Source: an uncultured Aquimarina sp. (GTDB lineage Bacteria > Bacteroidota > Bacteroidia > Flavobacteriales > Flavobacteriaceae). Taken from it: 64,000 nt of DNA. The number at the start of each line of letters is the position of its first letter. Within the stretch, counting starts at the first letter, position 1. The DNA is taken from the NCBI GenBank assembly GCA_947498775.1, contig CANMLL010000016.1:62001-126000 (forward strand), written 5' to 3'. The translations under genes and the position numbers were made by a program. Below are positions 8,275 to 17,994 of this stretch, one piece after another. A model generated the notes under the pieces. It did no database searches, was not told the origin of the DNA, and saw nothing but the letters and a program-made list of their open reading frames with translations.

Positions 8275-11200
8275 ATGAAGAAAACAATTTTGTTTGTGAC
8301 GTTATTTACGTCAGCGATTTTTTATGCTCAAGAAAAAATTGAGTTTATCGATTACTACGATATAGTTGGCAAGATTTCTAAATTTAAAGAAAAACAGGAG
8401 TATGTTAAGGGAATAGAATATCTTGATAAAATTAACCCGAATGATTCGTTATATGAATCATCATTAGTTACAAAATCGTATTATTTTCTTCAGGACCAAA
8501 AATATGATGAAACCATAAGAATAGCCGATATAGGCTTGAAGATACCTTATGGTTATGACAGGTACTCGTTTCTTTTAAATAAAGGAGTTGCATTGCTTAG
8601 ATCTAAACGCTATACAGAAGCACTTGGTGTATATAACGAAGCTATCAAAGAATTTCCTAAAAATCACTTACTATTCTATAATCGTGCTATAGTTTATGAA
8701 AAACTAGAAAAACTTGAAATGGCTGTAAAAGATTATATGCAGTCCATTATACTCAATCCTTTTTATGCGGATAGCCATTTACAACTTGGTAAAATATGCT
8801 ATACAGAAAATAAAATCGGCCAGGCGCTGATGACACTCAATATGTATCTTTTTTTAAATCCAGATGGAGAAAAATCGTTTAATATTTTAAGTTCTGTAAA
8901 CACCTTGGTTTCAACACAAAATGATATTGAACCCAAAGGAATAGTGATCTCAAAAGATGATGAAACATTCGAGGATATAGATGTAATAATTAGTAATAAA
9001 ATTGCACTTAATACGAATTATAAAATCAAAAACAAGATTAATATTGCCCTAACAAAGCAAAACCATGCACTTTTTGAACAGTTAGAGGATTATGAAGGTA
9101 ATGAGGGTTTTTGGGATAAAAAATATGTGCAATTTTATAAATGGATTTTTGAGAATAATCACTTCGACAATTTTACCTATACAATTTCCTATGCTATACA
9201 GAATCCTGAATTCAAAAAAATAATAAATAAAAATACACCAGAAATAAAGACATTTGTTGACTTGGCATACACCAAATGGAAGGATATCATAAGTAATGAA
9301 AACATGCAGGTTTTTGAGGGAGAAAAGCAAAAAGTAACTCATTTATTTGATGGATACGATCTTCAGGCAGTAGGAGTAATTAAAGATGGAAAAAAAACAG
9401 GTAATTGGCAGATGTATAACGAACAAGGAAAACTTACTGGAAAAGGCAGGTTCGATGAACAAGGAAAAAGAATTGGAGAATGGACATGGTACGATGACCA
9501 AGGAAGAATTTCTGACAAAGAAAGTTATACAAATGGAGTCATAGAAGGAAAATACATTTCTTTTTATGATAATGGTAAGCCTAAGGTAACATGTAATTAT
9601 AAAGAAGGTAAACTAGATGGAGAATACAAAATGTATAATGAAAAAGGAGCTTTAATCGAGAAAAAAGTGTTCTCTAAAGATCAACTTAATGGCGAATATC
9701 GTTCTTACCACCGTATTGGTGAATCAGCCAAAAATTACATTGTAAACTACAAAAATGGAAGCCCAGATGGAGAACTTGAACAATATTATGCCTATGGAGA
9801 ACTTTTTAAAAAGAGAAGTTATACTAATGGAAAGATTAATGGGGTAGAGCAGGAGTATTTTAATAATGGAATCTTAAAAGCCGAATATACCTATGTCGAT
9901 GGATTGCCTAATGGCTCTTATAACTCATACCATAAAAATGGTGCAAAATCTGAAGTAGGAACTACGACAAATGGATATTATAATGGTGATTGGAAACTAT
10001 ATTATCCAGACGGAACCCTTATGAATGAGTTTAGCTATGAGGAGGGTGAATTAAACGGTCTTTATAAAGAATACGATGTCGATGGTAAATTGCATTATGA
10101 GTATGTCTATAGAAAAGATGAATTTATTGAACATAAGCACTTTAATAAAACGGGAGGAATAATTAAAGAAGCCAAAAAGAAAAAAGGCGAATTTTATTAC
10201 CAGGGGTATTCTCCTTTGGGAGATATGGTAACCGAAGGTGTGTACGATGTGAAAGGAGGAAAAAAAGGCGAATGGAAATATTATGAAAATGGAGCTATGG
10301 TTGATAAAGGAACCTATGCTGATAATATGTTGCAAGATAAATACTTCGAATTTTACAAATCTGGCCAAAAAAAGGCAATAACAACATATAAAAATGATTC
10401 GCTGGTAGGGTATTATGTTAAGTATTATAAGAATGGTACTATATTCAAACAAGGTTGGCATAAAAATGATGCCAGTCACGGAACCTGGATTTCTTATTAT
10501 CATGATGGTAAAATAAAAGAGAAGAAATTTTATCATAAAGGACGACTTCATGGTATTCAGGAGTTTTATAGTGTAGAAGGAAAGCTATCTTCTAAAAGTA
10601 TGTACGAGTACGGGGATCTGGTTTCAGAAATTTTATACACCCCAAACGGTGATGTGCTACAAGAAATAACATACGATCGTAAAGAAAAGAATTATACATT
10701 AGCATTGAAACAATATAATGGTACTACCTATTCATCTACCGATTATGTATACGGTATGAAACATGGAAACTATGTGAGGTATAATTTTGAAGGAGAAAAG
10801 GTGATTGAAGGAGGTTTTTTTAACGGTAAGTTTCATGGTACCTGGACGTGGTACTATGATAATGGTCAAATTAGTTTAAAAGGAGATTATTATCATGGAG
10901 AAGCGATTGATGAGTGGAAAGAGTTCTATGAAGATGGACAATTAGAAGAAAAATATACGTATGCTTCTGGAGAGCTGCATGGTATTGCCGAGATTTATAG
11001 TAATGAAGGGATACTAACCAGAACCACAAAATATAATAACGGTAAACTTCATGGCGAAAGACATTTTTATAGTCCAGAAGGGAAATTACAGCTGGTGAGA
11101 TATTATCACAACGACAAAATTATTGGATATAGCTATAATGATACAAACGGAAAGCTTAAATCAATGATTCCCATAGAAAATTATACCCACAAAATAAAAG

Positions 11201-11553
11201 CATATTTTGATAACGGAAAACCTTCTATAACAATGGAGTTTAAAAATGGAATGCTTGTAAATGAATTTAAGGCATATTATTATTCGGGGCAATTAGAACG
11301 CCAGGCTATGTATAAAGATGGAGACAATCATGGTGTACATATCTTTTACTATGCAAATGGTGTTGTTAAAAAGGAAATGGACTATCTTCATGATTTATTA
11401 CACGGAACATACAAGAAATACCATCCAAATGGTAAACTTAAAGAAGAGAGAAGCTACCTAAACGACAGCCGTAGCGGTCCCACAAAATATTTTGATAATA
11501 ACGGAAAACTTATTAAGGAACGCTTTTATTTTAATGATGTTCCAGAAAAATAA
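8275..11553 (+). CDS. Giant exported TPR and YwqK/MORN-like repeat protein
   Basis: The ATG at 8275 gives a signal peptide (MKKTILFVTLFTSAIFYAQ); the open frame starts at a TTG 36 bases earlier, which adds nothing recognisable. Residues about 20-230 form TPR-like helices (LLNKGVALLRSKRYTEALGVYNEAI, LFYNRAIVYEKLEKLEMAVKDY). From about 360 to the end the protein is a long run of roughly thirty repeats of 20-25 residues with the pattern Y-x-NG-x-x-x-G-x-W/Y-x-x-Y-x-x-x-G. This is the toxin-antitoxin-associated YwqK/MORN-variant type. No catalytic domain is visible. It is probably a periplasmic or surface scaffold and heads an operon with two transglutaminase-like proteins, nine bases or fewer apart. 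Confidence 0.85.
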   Translation: MKKTILFVTLFTSAIFYAQEKIEFIDYYDIVGKISKFKEKQEYVKGIEYLDKINPNDSLYESSLVTKSYYFLQDQKYDETIRIADIGLKIPYGYDRYSFLLNKGVALLRSKRYTEALGVYNEAIKEFPKNHLLFYNRAIVYEKLEKLEMAVKDYMQSIILNPFYADSHLQLGKICYTENKIGQALMTLNMYLFLNPDGEKSFNILSSVNTLVSTQNDIEPKGIVISKDDETFEDIDVIISNKIALNTNYKIKNKINIALTKQNHALFEQLEDYEGNEGFWDKKYVQFYKWIFENNHFDNFTYTISYAIQNPEFKKIINKNTPEIKTFVDLAYTKWKDIISNENMQVFEGEKQKVTHLFDGYDLQAVGVIKDGKKTGNWQMYNEQGKLTGKGRFDEQGKRIGEWTWYDDQGRISDKESYTNGVIEGKYISFYDNGKPKVTCNYKEGKLDGEYKMYNEKGALIEKKVFSKDQLNGEYRSYHRIGESAKNYIVNYKNGSPDGELEQYYAYGELFKKRSYTNGKINGVEQEYFNNGILKAEYTYVDGLPNGSYNSYHKNGAKSEVGTTTNGYYNGDWKLYYPDGTLMNEFSYEEGELNGLYKEYDVDGKLHYEYVYRKDEFIEHKHFNKTGGIIKEAKKKKGEFYYQGYSPLGDMVTEGVYDVKGGKKGEWKYYENGAMVDKGTYADNMLQDKYFEFYKSGQKKAITTYKNDSLVGYYVKYYKNGTIFKQGWHKNDASHGTWISYYHDGKIKEKKFYHKGRLHGIQEFYSVEGKLSSKSMYEYGDLVSEILYTPNGDVLQEITYDRKEKNYTLALKQYNGTTYSSTDYVYGMKHGNYVRYNFEGEKVIEGGFFNGKFHGTWTWYYDNGQISLKGDYYHGEAIDEWKEFYEDGQLEEKYTYASGELHGIAEIYSNEGILTRTTKYNNGKLHGERHFYSPEGKLQLVRYYHNDKIIGYSYNDTNGKLKSMIPIENYTHKIKAYFDNGKPSITMEFKNGMLVNEFKAYYYSGQLERQAMYKDGDNHGVHIFYYANGVVKKEMDYLHDLLHGTYKKYHPNGKLKEERSYLNDSRSGPTKYFDNNGKLIKERFYFNDVPEK

Positions 11554-11562
11554 TTGTTGATT

Positions 11563-13491
11563 ATGAAGAAGATTTTATTTTTTACAGGATTGATCCTATT
11601 GCTTCCCTTTTATATAAAGGCTCAGAAATCTCCTGTTTATGAATTGTATAAGCAAAAGTACCCCGATGCTCATGCAGTTAGATTATTAGAAGAAAGAAAA
11701 ATAGACATAAGTCTCAAAGACAATGAGATTTTGATTACTCAGGATATTCTTGAAGAAGATTTATATCTTGACAAAGCAGCAACCTATGGCTCTAAAAGAT
11801 CCATTAATTATTCTTCATTTTTTGATATCGAATCTGTAGAAGCTTCTTCATTGTTATACGAAAATGGTAAGTATAATGAGTTAGAAGTGAAAGACTTTGT
11901 TGAAAAAGACGAGATGGATAGATCCTTTTATGATGATAGTAAATCAATTAATTTTATTTATCCAAGCTTACAGCCTGGTGCAAAATCTAAGCTTAAATAC
12001 AGAGAAAAGATCAAGAATCCCAGATTTTTGAACTCATTTTATTTTGCAGATTTCAAACCTATAATTAAGAGTAAAGTAACCATTAGCGTAGATAAAAATA
12101 TATCTCTTAAGTTTAAAGAGTTTAATACCGATGGGGTAAACATTAACTTTTCTGAAAAAGAAAAAAGAGGAAAGAAAATTTATACATGGGAAGCTACAGA
12201 TATCGATGAGTATACTTTGGACTCAGGCTCTCCTAATTTTAGAAATACATTCCCGCATATTATTCCAATAATAACTGAATATAAGTCGGGTGATAAAAAA
12301 ATAAAGCTTTTAGAGAATGTTTCCGATTTATATGGTTGGTATTACTCCCTTGTAAAGAATATAAATACCGATGAAGCAGATGAAGAATTAAAGAAAATCG
12401 TTACGATTTTAACAAAGGATAAAAAAACAGATCTCGAAAAAGTTAAGGCCATTTATTACTGGGTACAAGAAAACATTAAGTACATAGCTTTTGAGTATGC
12501 ATTAGGTGGTTTTATACCTAGAGAAGCTAATGATGTGTTTAATAAAAAGTATGGAGATTGTAAAGATAATTCTAGTATACTTTATGAGATGTTGGATATT
12601 GCAGGTCTAAAAGGTAATCTTACCTGGATAGGAACAAGAAGCATTCCTTATAAGTATGAAGAAGTACCTACTCCTGTAGTAGATAACCACATGATATTAT
12701 CATATTTAGACGGAGATAAAGTTTATTTTTTGGATGCTACAGGTAGATATATTTCTATAGATATGCCGTCTTCTTTTATACAAGGTAAAGAAGCTTTGAT
12801 TTCGGTTAATGAAAAGGATTTTTTGATTAAAAAAGTACCTATTATAGAAGCCAAGAAAAATACAATTGTTGATTCCACTTTTATAAATATAGAGGATAAC
12901 GTTATTAAAGGCTCGGGAAATTTTAAATTATCGGGATATCCAAAAATTGACTTCTTTAATGCTCTTGAAGCAGAAAAAAATATAAAAGGAGTAAAAGATA
13001 TGTACACCAGAGAACTCAGAAAAGGGAATAACAAATTTTTGGTGGATGATTTTAAAGAAATTAATAAGTATGATTATGATAAAGATTTTGTGGTAGCATA
13101 CACATTTAATATTAAAGATTATGTAAATAGCCTTGAAGAAGAGACTTTTATTAACCTTAACCTTGACAGAAGGTTAAGTAGTTTAAAGTCAAAAGAAGAT
13201 CGCAAAAGTGATAGAGAATATCGATACAAGTCTAACGAAAAATGTATTACAGTACTACAGATTCCAGAGCATAAGACACCAGAATATATTCCTGATAATT
13301 TCAGTATATCCAATGATTTTTTTAGCTGTTCTATCAAGTATACTCAAAAGGAAAATACCATTATTTACGAACTTATTGTAGATCAAGACTTCATATTTCT
13401 TACACTTGAACAACAAAAAGAATTGAATAAGCTAATTAAGAAAGTCGAAAAAAACTTTAAAGAAGTCATTATTTTAAAAGATAAAAAATAA
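11563..13491 (+). CDS. Exported transglutaminase-like protein, DUF3857/DUF3858
   Basis: The ATG at 11563 gives a signal peptide (MKKILFFTGLILLLPFYIKAQ); the open frame itself begins at a TTG nine bases earlier. Counting from that ATG the protein has 642 residues: an N-terminal DUF3857 beta domain (about 50-220), a transglutaminase core (about 275-395) and a C-terminal DUF3858-like domain. The triad is complete: Cys333 in KYGDCKDN, His376 in VDNHMIL and Asp391 in FLDATG. It may therefore cleave or cross-link a periplasmic peptide, but the substrate is unknown for the family. It lies nine bases after the YwqK-repeat gene and three bases before a paralogue without the triad. Confidence 0.88.
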   Translation: MKKILFFTGLILLLPFYIKAQKSPVYELYKQKYPDAHAVRLLEERKIDISLKDNEILITQDILEEDLYLDKAATYGSKRSINYSSFFDIESVEASSLLYENGKYNELEVKDFVEKDEMDRSFYDDSKSINFIYPSLQPGAKSKLKYREKIKNPRFLNSFYFADFKPIIKSKVTISVDKNISLKFKEFNTDGVNINFSEKEKRGKKIYTWEATDIDEYTLDSGSPNFRNTFPHIIPIITEYKSGDKKIKLLENVSDLYGWYYSLVKNINTDEADEELKKIVTILTKDKKTDLEKVKAIYYWVQENIKYIAFEYALGGFIPREANDVFNKKYGDCKDNSSILYEMLDIAGLKGNLTWIGTRSIPYKYEEVPTPVVDNHMILSYLDGDKVYFLDATGRYISIDMPSSFIQGKEALISVNEKDFLIKKVPIIEAKKNTIVDSTFINIEDNVIKGSGNFKLSGYPKIDFFNALEAEKNIKGVKDMYTRELRKGNNKFLVDDFKEINKYDYDKDFVVAYTFNIKDYVNSLEEETFINLNLDRRLSSLKSKEDRKSDREYRYKSNEKCITVLQIPEHKTPEYIPDNFSISNDFFSCSIKYTQKENTIIYELIVDQDFIFLTLEQQKELNKLIKKVEKNFKEVIILKDKK

Positions 13492-13494
13492 CAA

Positions 13495-15465
13495 ATGAAA
13501 TTATTAAAACTAGTTGTACTTAGCTTACTATCTATCCATGTTTTTGCTCAGAAAACACCTTTTTATGAGACGTATACTTGGCAAGAAAACCCCGTTACAA
13601 ATATTAATTTAGAGAAATTTAAAGACAAGGATATTGTAGCTTTCAAAGATAAGGTGGTCAATGAATTCTCTTTTGTCAATAACGATGCTTTGGTAGAGTA
13701 TTCGTTGACTCATAAGATGTATTGGCTCAACTCTAATGACAAGATAGAAGAGTACAATAAGGTATATCTTCCTTATTCTTCAGGTTCTGAAATCGTTAAA
13801 AACAAAGCACGAGTAATTACAAGAGATGGCAAAGTACAAGAATTGGATGACTCAAAAATTTTGACTGCAAAAGATGATGAAACCCAACGAACGTATAAAT
13901 ACTATGCACTCGAAGGGGTAGAAAAGGGAAGCTTTATCGAATATTATTATGTGGTAAAAAAGTACCCTGATTATACCGGGAACAGAATAACATTTCAGTC
14001 GGATTTTGATAAACAACATATCGAGTTTGACTTGCTGGCTCCTACAAATTTAATTTTTGACTCAAAAAGTTATAATGGTTTACCAGAAATGGTATTGGAT
14101 ACCTTGAACAAAGAAAAAAATCATTGGAAACTGCATGTAGAGGAGCTTGAAGCATTAGAGGAAGAAGAACAGGCTCCGTATAGTGCTATGAGTAAATATT
14201 TGATCTATAAGTTGAAGAATAATTCGGCAAACCCTTCAAATGATATTGTTTCTTATGGTATTGTTTCTCAAAATATTTATAACTCATTGTATCCAGAAAT
14301 TGAAAATAAAGTAAAAAGTAAGATTAACAAGTTTATTACGTCGATAGAAGATAGTAAAAATGAAGACTTGACTCTAAAAATTAGGGCGATTGAAAATTAT
14401 ATTAAAACTAATGTGTTTATTGCCGAAGTCAAACGGGAAGATCTGGAAGAGTTATCAAGTATTATAGATAATAAAGTTGCTAGCGAATCAGGAGCCGTTA
14501 AATTATACAGTGCTATTTTTAATACGTTAGGTATAAAACATCAAATTGTTCTGACAAGTGACCGTAGAGAACTAAAATTTGATAAATCATTTGAAGCGTA
14601 CAATTTTTTACAGGAGTATCTGATTTATTTCCCAAAGATCAAATTATATCTGGCGCCAACCAAGTTAGAATCAAGACTTGGTTTTCCTCCGGGATACCTT
14701 ACTGATACTTACGGATTGTTTATAAAACAGGTAACATTAGGCGGTTTTACTTCAGGCGTTGGTAGTGTTAAATACATTAAACCCGTAAATTATGATAAAA
14801 CTAATTATAATTTGGTAATGAATGTAAATTTTGATAGTGAAGATCTTACCATAACAAACCTAAAAATGAACCGTACAATGGATGGTTACTATGCCGTTTT
14901 TGTGCAACCATTTATGGATATAGCAAAGCAAGAGGACAAGGATGAGATGGCAGATGGAATCATTAAATCAATAAACGAAAATGTAGAAATCGTTGAAAAG
15001 AAAATGTACAATGATTCTTCCAAAGATTTTGGGAATAAGCCTCTACAGATTATTGCAGATATAAAGTCTGAAGAGTTTGTTGAGAAGGCCGGTAATAAAT
15101 ATCTTTTCAAAGTAGGGGAGTTGTTGGGTCCTCAACAGGAAATGTACCAGGAAAAAGCTCGAATTCTTCCAGTAGAGAATGAATTTGAAAGAAGTTACGA
15201 TAGAAAAATAATTGTTAAAATTCCAGAAGGATACCAGTTCAAGAATTTAGAAAATATAAATATGGATGAATCTTATAAGGAAGATGATGAGGAATTATTC
15301 ATGTTTAAATCTTCTTATGAAATAAAAGATAATCAACTTGTTATAGCCATTAAAGAATACTATAATAAAAATATTATAGACGTTCCGATTTATGAAGAAT
15401 ATAGGACCGTTATTAATAGTGCTGCTAATTTTAATAAAGTAACATTAGTATTAGAGAAGAATTAA
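13495..15465 (+). CDS. Exported DUF3857 protein with a degenerate transglutaminase domain
   Basis: The 656-residue protein has a signal peptide (MKLLKLVVLSLLSIHVFAQ), a DUF3857 domain (VYLPYSSGSEIVKNKARVITRDGKVQELD, GSFIEYYYVV) and a transglutaminase-like fold. It aligns with the preceding gene, but the catalytic Cys position reads ESGAVKLYSA instead of GDCKDN, the His position reads EAYNFLQEY, and the Asp position reads YLAPTK. All three catalytic residues appear lost. It begins three bases after the stop of the active paralogue, so the two are probably made together, perhaps as partner subunits. A hairpin at 15498 likely ends the operon. Confidence 0.85.
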   Translation: MKLLKLVVLSLLSIHVFAQKTPFYETYTWQENPVTNINLEKFKDKDIVAFKDKVVNEFSFVNNDALVEYSLTHKMYWLNSNDKIEEYNKVYLPYSSGSEIVKNKARVITRDGKVQELDDSKILTAKDDETQRTYKYYALEGVEKGSFIEYYYVVKKYPDYTGNRITFQSDFDKQHIEFDLLAPTNLIFDSKSYNGLPEMVLDTLNKEKNHWKLHVEELEALEEEEQAPYSAMSKYLIYKLKNNSANPSNDIVSYGIVSQNIYNSLYPEIENKVKSKINKFITSIEDSKNEDLTLKIRAIENYIKTNVFIAEVKREDLEELSSIIDNKVASESGAVKLYSAIFNTLGIKHQIVLTSDRRELKFDKSFEAYNFLQEYLIYFPKIKLYLAPTKLESRLGFPPGYLTDTYGLFIKQVTLGGFTSGVGSVKYIKPVNYDKTNYNLVMNVNFDSEDLTITNLKMNRTMDGYYAVFVQPFMDIAKQEDKDEMADGIIKSINENVEIVEKKMYNDSSKDFGNKPLQIIADIKSEEFVEKAGNKYLFKVGELLGPQQEMYQEKARILPVENEFERSYDRKIIVKIPEGYQFKNLENINMDESYKEDDEELFMFKSSYEIKDNQLVIAIKEYYNKNIIDVPIYEEYRTVINSAANFNKVTLVLEKN

Positions 15466-15497
15466 AATGATTTAGGATATTTAAGATGTATATATTT

Positions 15498-15530
15498 AAA
15501 AAAGGTGGAGCTATAGCTTCCATCTTTTTT
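15498..15530 (+). terminator. Probable rho-independent terminator of the YwqK/DUF3857 operon
   Basis: A-rich left arm plus GGTGGAGCTA faces TAGCTTCCATC with one bulge, followed by TTTTTT. It lies about 35 bases after the stop at 15465. Apart from this I see nothing in 15466-15722. Confidence 0.6.
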
Positions 15531-15722
15531 ATTTTCAATTATGAAAACTTCGATTTGAAGTTTCAATGAATAAAAAAACCGACCATAATAACACAAAACA
15601 ACTATATTGGTATGCCTCACTTTAAAAAATTGGAATGCTACATCTTAAAAGATCTTAAATAGTTTTGTTTATAACACAAATTGCAGAATATATGTTTATT
15701 TTCGATTAAACTTCTGATACCT

Positions 15723-17900
15723 ATGAAATACATTTATTTTATTTTAATTCTGGTAGTCACCGCTTGTACCAGAGAAACCCAAACAGAATTATCCCGTTGG
15801 GAAACTCGAAGTGCCAATACCGAGATCATTAGAGATGATTTCGGAGTCCCTCATATTTATGGAAAAACTGATGCAGACGCTGTGTTTGGTTTATTATATG
15901 CTCAATGTGAAGATGATTTTAATCGTGTTGAAAGAAATTATATTTGGGCCATCGGTCGACTTGCCGAGGTGGAAGGAGAAGAAGCACTTTATAGCGACCT
16001 CAGAGCAAGATTATTTATGACCAAAGATGAAGCAATACAGCGTTATGAAAGTAGTCCTGAATGGTTGAAAAAGCTTTGTGTAGCTTTCGCAGATGGTATT
16101 AATTATTACTTGTATAAACATCCAGAAGTTAAACCAAAATTATTGACACATTTTGAGCCCTGGATGCCGATGTATTTTAGTGAAGGATCTATAGGAGGAG
16201 ACATCGAACGTATATCTACAAAAGATATTCAGAAATTTTATGAAGAAGAACCCTCTTCGGTTTTAGCAAGTAAAATTAATGATGGGCTCATGCGCCTTGC
16301 AGATCATGAGCCAAGAGGTTCTAATGGATTTGCTATTTCAGGAAAATTAACAGCATCAGGCGATGCCATGCTACTTATTAATCCACATACATCATTTTTC
16401 TTTCGTGGAGAAGTACATATGGTAAGTGAAGAAGGCTTAAATGCCTATGGAGCTGTTACCTGGGGACAATTTTTTGTCTATCAAGGATTCAACGAAAAAA
16501 CGGGGTGGATGCATACTTCAACATATACCGATGTCATAGATAGTTTTATCGAAACTATTGTAAAGAATGAAAATGGATTGAAATATAAATATGGTGATGA
16601 ACTTCGACCTGTTAAGACATTGGATGTTACCCTTAAATATAAAGAAGATGGAGTAATTAAAGAACGTAACTTTCCGGTGTACCGAACCCATCACGGTCCA
16701 ATCACTCATGCAATTGATAAAAAATGGGTAGCAACGGCGATGATGTGGGATCCTGTAAAAGCCTTAACCCAGTCTTTTACTAGGACAAAATTAAATGGAC
16801 ATAAAGAGTTTAGAGAAATGATGAATATACGAACAAACTCTTCCAATAATACCGTATACGCTGATGCAGAAGGAAATATAGCCTATTACCATGGTAACTT
16901 TATTCCGATAAGAAATGTAAAATATGACTATACGATGCCAGTAGATGGTAGTGACCCATCTACCGATTGGAAAGGATTACATACGGTAGATGAATCTATC
17001 ACGGTGTTTAATCCTGCTAATGGATGGATACAAAACTGTAATTCTACACCTTTTACGAGCGCTGCAGAATACAGTCCAAAAGCTGAAGATTACCCTAGAT
17101 ATATGTCACGAAATCATGAAAATTTTCGAGGTGTGCATGCGATACGATTATTAGAAAAAACTAAGGGATTAACGTTGGATAAATTGATTGATCTGGCCTA
17201 TGATCCCTATTTACCGGCTTTTGAAGTATTGATTCCGGGACTGATTGCTGCATATGATACATCTTCGAATCCCGATCAATCTTTAAAAGAGCCCATTGAG
17301 GAGCTGAGAAATTGGGATTTTGCGGTGTCCAAAGAATCTGTGGCTATGTCATTGGCTCATTATTATGGCACTCATTATTTACAGGAGGGGAAAGCTCCTG
17401 AAAAGTTTAGTTTTATGGAGCGGTTAAATTACTTTAGTGTAGCATCTCCAAAAGAAGAGCGAATTGCTATTTTTAAAAGAGCAGTAACCAAACTAACTGA
17501 AGACTTTGGTAGTTGGAATACTAAATGGGGCGATATTAACCGCTATCAAAGACTTAATGGAGCGATCAGGCAACCTTTTGATGATAATAAACCTAGCATT
17601 GGCGTGGGTTTGGCTTCAGGCAGATGGGGAGCGCTGGCTTCATTTGGTGCTAGAGCTTATGAAGGTACCAAACGCATGTATGGGACATCGGGTAATAGCT
17701 TTGTTGCGGTAGTAGAATTTGGTGATAAGATAAAGGCAAAAAGTTTGCTCGCTGGTGGTCAAAGCGGACATCCTGATTCTCCGCATTTTGACGATCAGAT
17801 TCAACGGTATGTGGATGTAAATTTTAAAGATGTCGCTTATTACCGAGAAGACGTAGAAAAAAGATCAAAAGCCGTATATCATCCAGGAAAGGAGAAGTAA
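15723..17900 (+). CDS. Penicillin-acylase-family N-terminal nucleophile hydrolase, lipoprotein
   Basis: The ATG at 15723 gives a lipoprotein signal (MKYIYFILILVVTAC, Cys15); the open frame starts 42 bases earlier at a TTG. The 725-residue protein is a single precursor of the S45 family. EIIRDDFGVPHIYG and GLLYAQCEDDFNRVERNYIWAIGRLAE form the alpha part. The self-cleavage site is EPRG/SNGFAISG with Ser200 as the new N-terminal nucleophile, and SGNSFVAVVEFG and GGQSGHPDSPHFDDQ lie in the beta part. Family members hydrolyse amides such as acyl-homoserine lactones, aculeacin or beta-lactam side chains. No substrate can be read from the sequence. It is convergent with the M1 peptidase gene; its neighbours suggest amide scavenging or signal quenching. 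Confidence 0.93.
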   Translation: MKYIYFILILVVTACTRETQTELSRWETRSANTEIIRDDFGVPHIYGKTDADAVFGLLYAQCEDDFNRVERNYIWAIGRLAEVEGEEALYSDLRARLFMTKDEAIQRYESSPEWLKKLCVAFADGINYYLYKHPEVKPKLLTHFEPWMPMYFSEGSIGGDIERISTKDIQKFYEEEPSSVLASKINDGLMRLADHEPRGSNGFAISGKLTASGDAMLLINPHTSFFFRGEVHMVSEEGLNAYGAVTWGQFFVYQGFNEKTGWMHTSTYTDVIDSFIETIVKNENGLKYKYGDELRPVKTLDVTLKYKEDGVIKERNFPVYRTHHGPITHAIDKKWVATAMMWDPVKALTQSFTRTKLNGHKEFREMMNIRTNSSNNTVYADAEGNIAYYHGNFIPIRNVKYDYTMPVDGSDPSTDWKGLHTVDESITVFNPANGWIQNCNSTPFTSAAEYSPKAEDYPRYMSRNHENFRGVHAIRLLEKTKGLTLDKLIDLAYDPYLPAFEVLIPGLIAAYDTSSNPDQSLKEPIEELRNWDFAVSKESVAMSLAHYYGTHYLQEGKAPEKFSFMERLNYFSVASPKEERIAIFKRAVTKLTEDFGSWNTKWGDINRYQRLNGAIRQPFDDNKPSIGVGLASGRWGALASFGARAYEGTKRMYGTSGNSFVAVVEFGDKIKAKSLLAGGQSGHPDSPHFDDQIQRYVDVNFKDVAYYREDVEKRSKAVYHPGKEK

Positions 17901-17994
17901 TTCTTGTGTTAATAATAAGTTTGAAAACTTGTTATGGAAAGCTAAACAATTCTCTACTTCATAAATACTACCTGATAAATTATCGATACAAACA

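Noticed and set aside
10051-10551. 166-codon minus-strand frame rich in Ile and Phe
   Set aside because: It mirrors the YwqK repeats of the plus-strand gene and has no family match.
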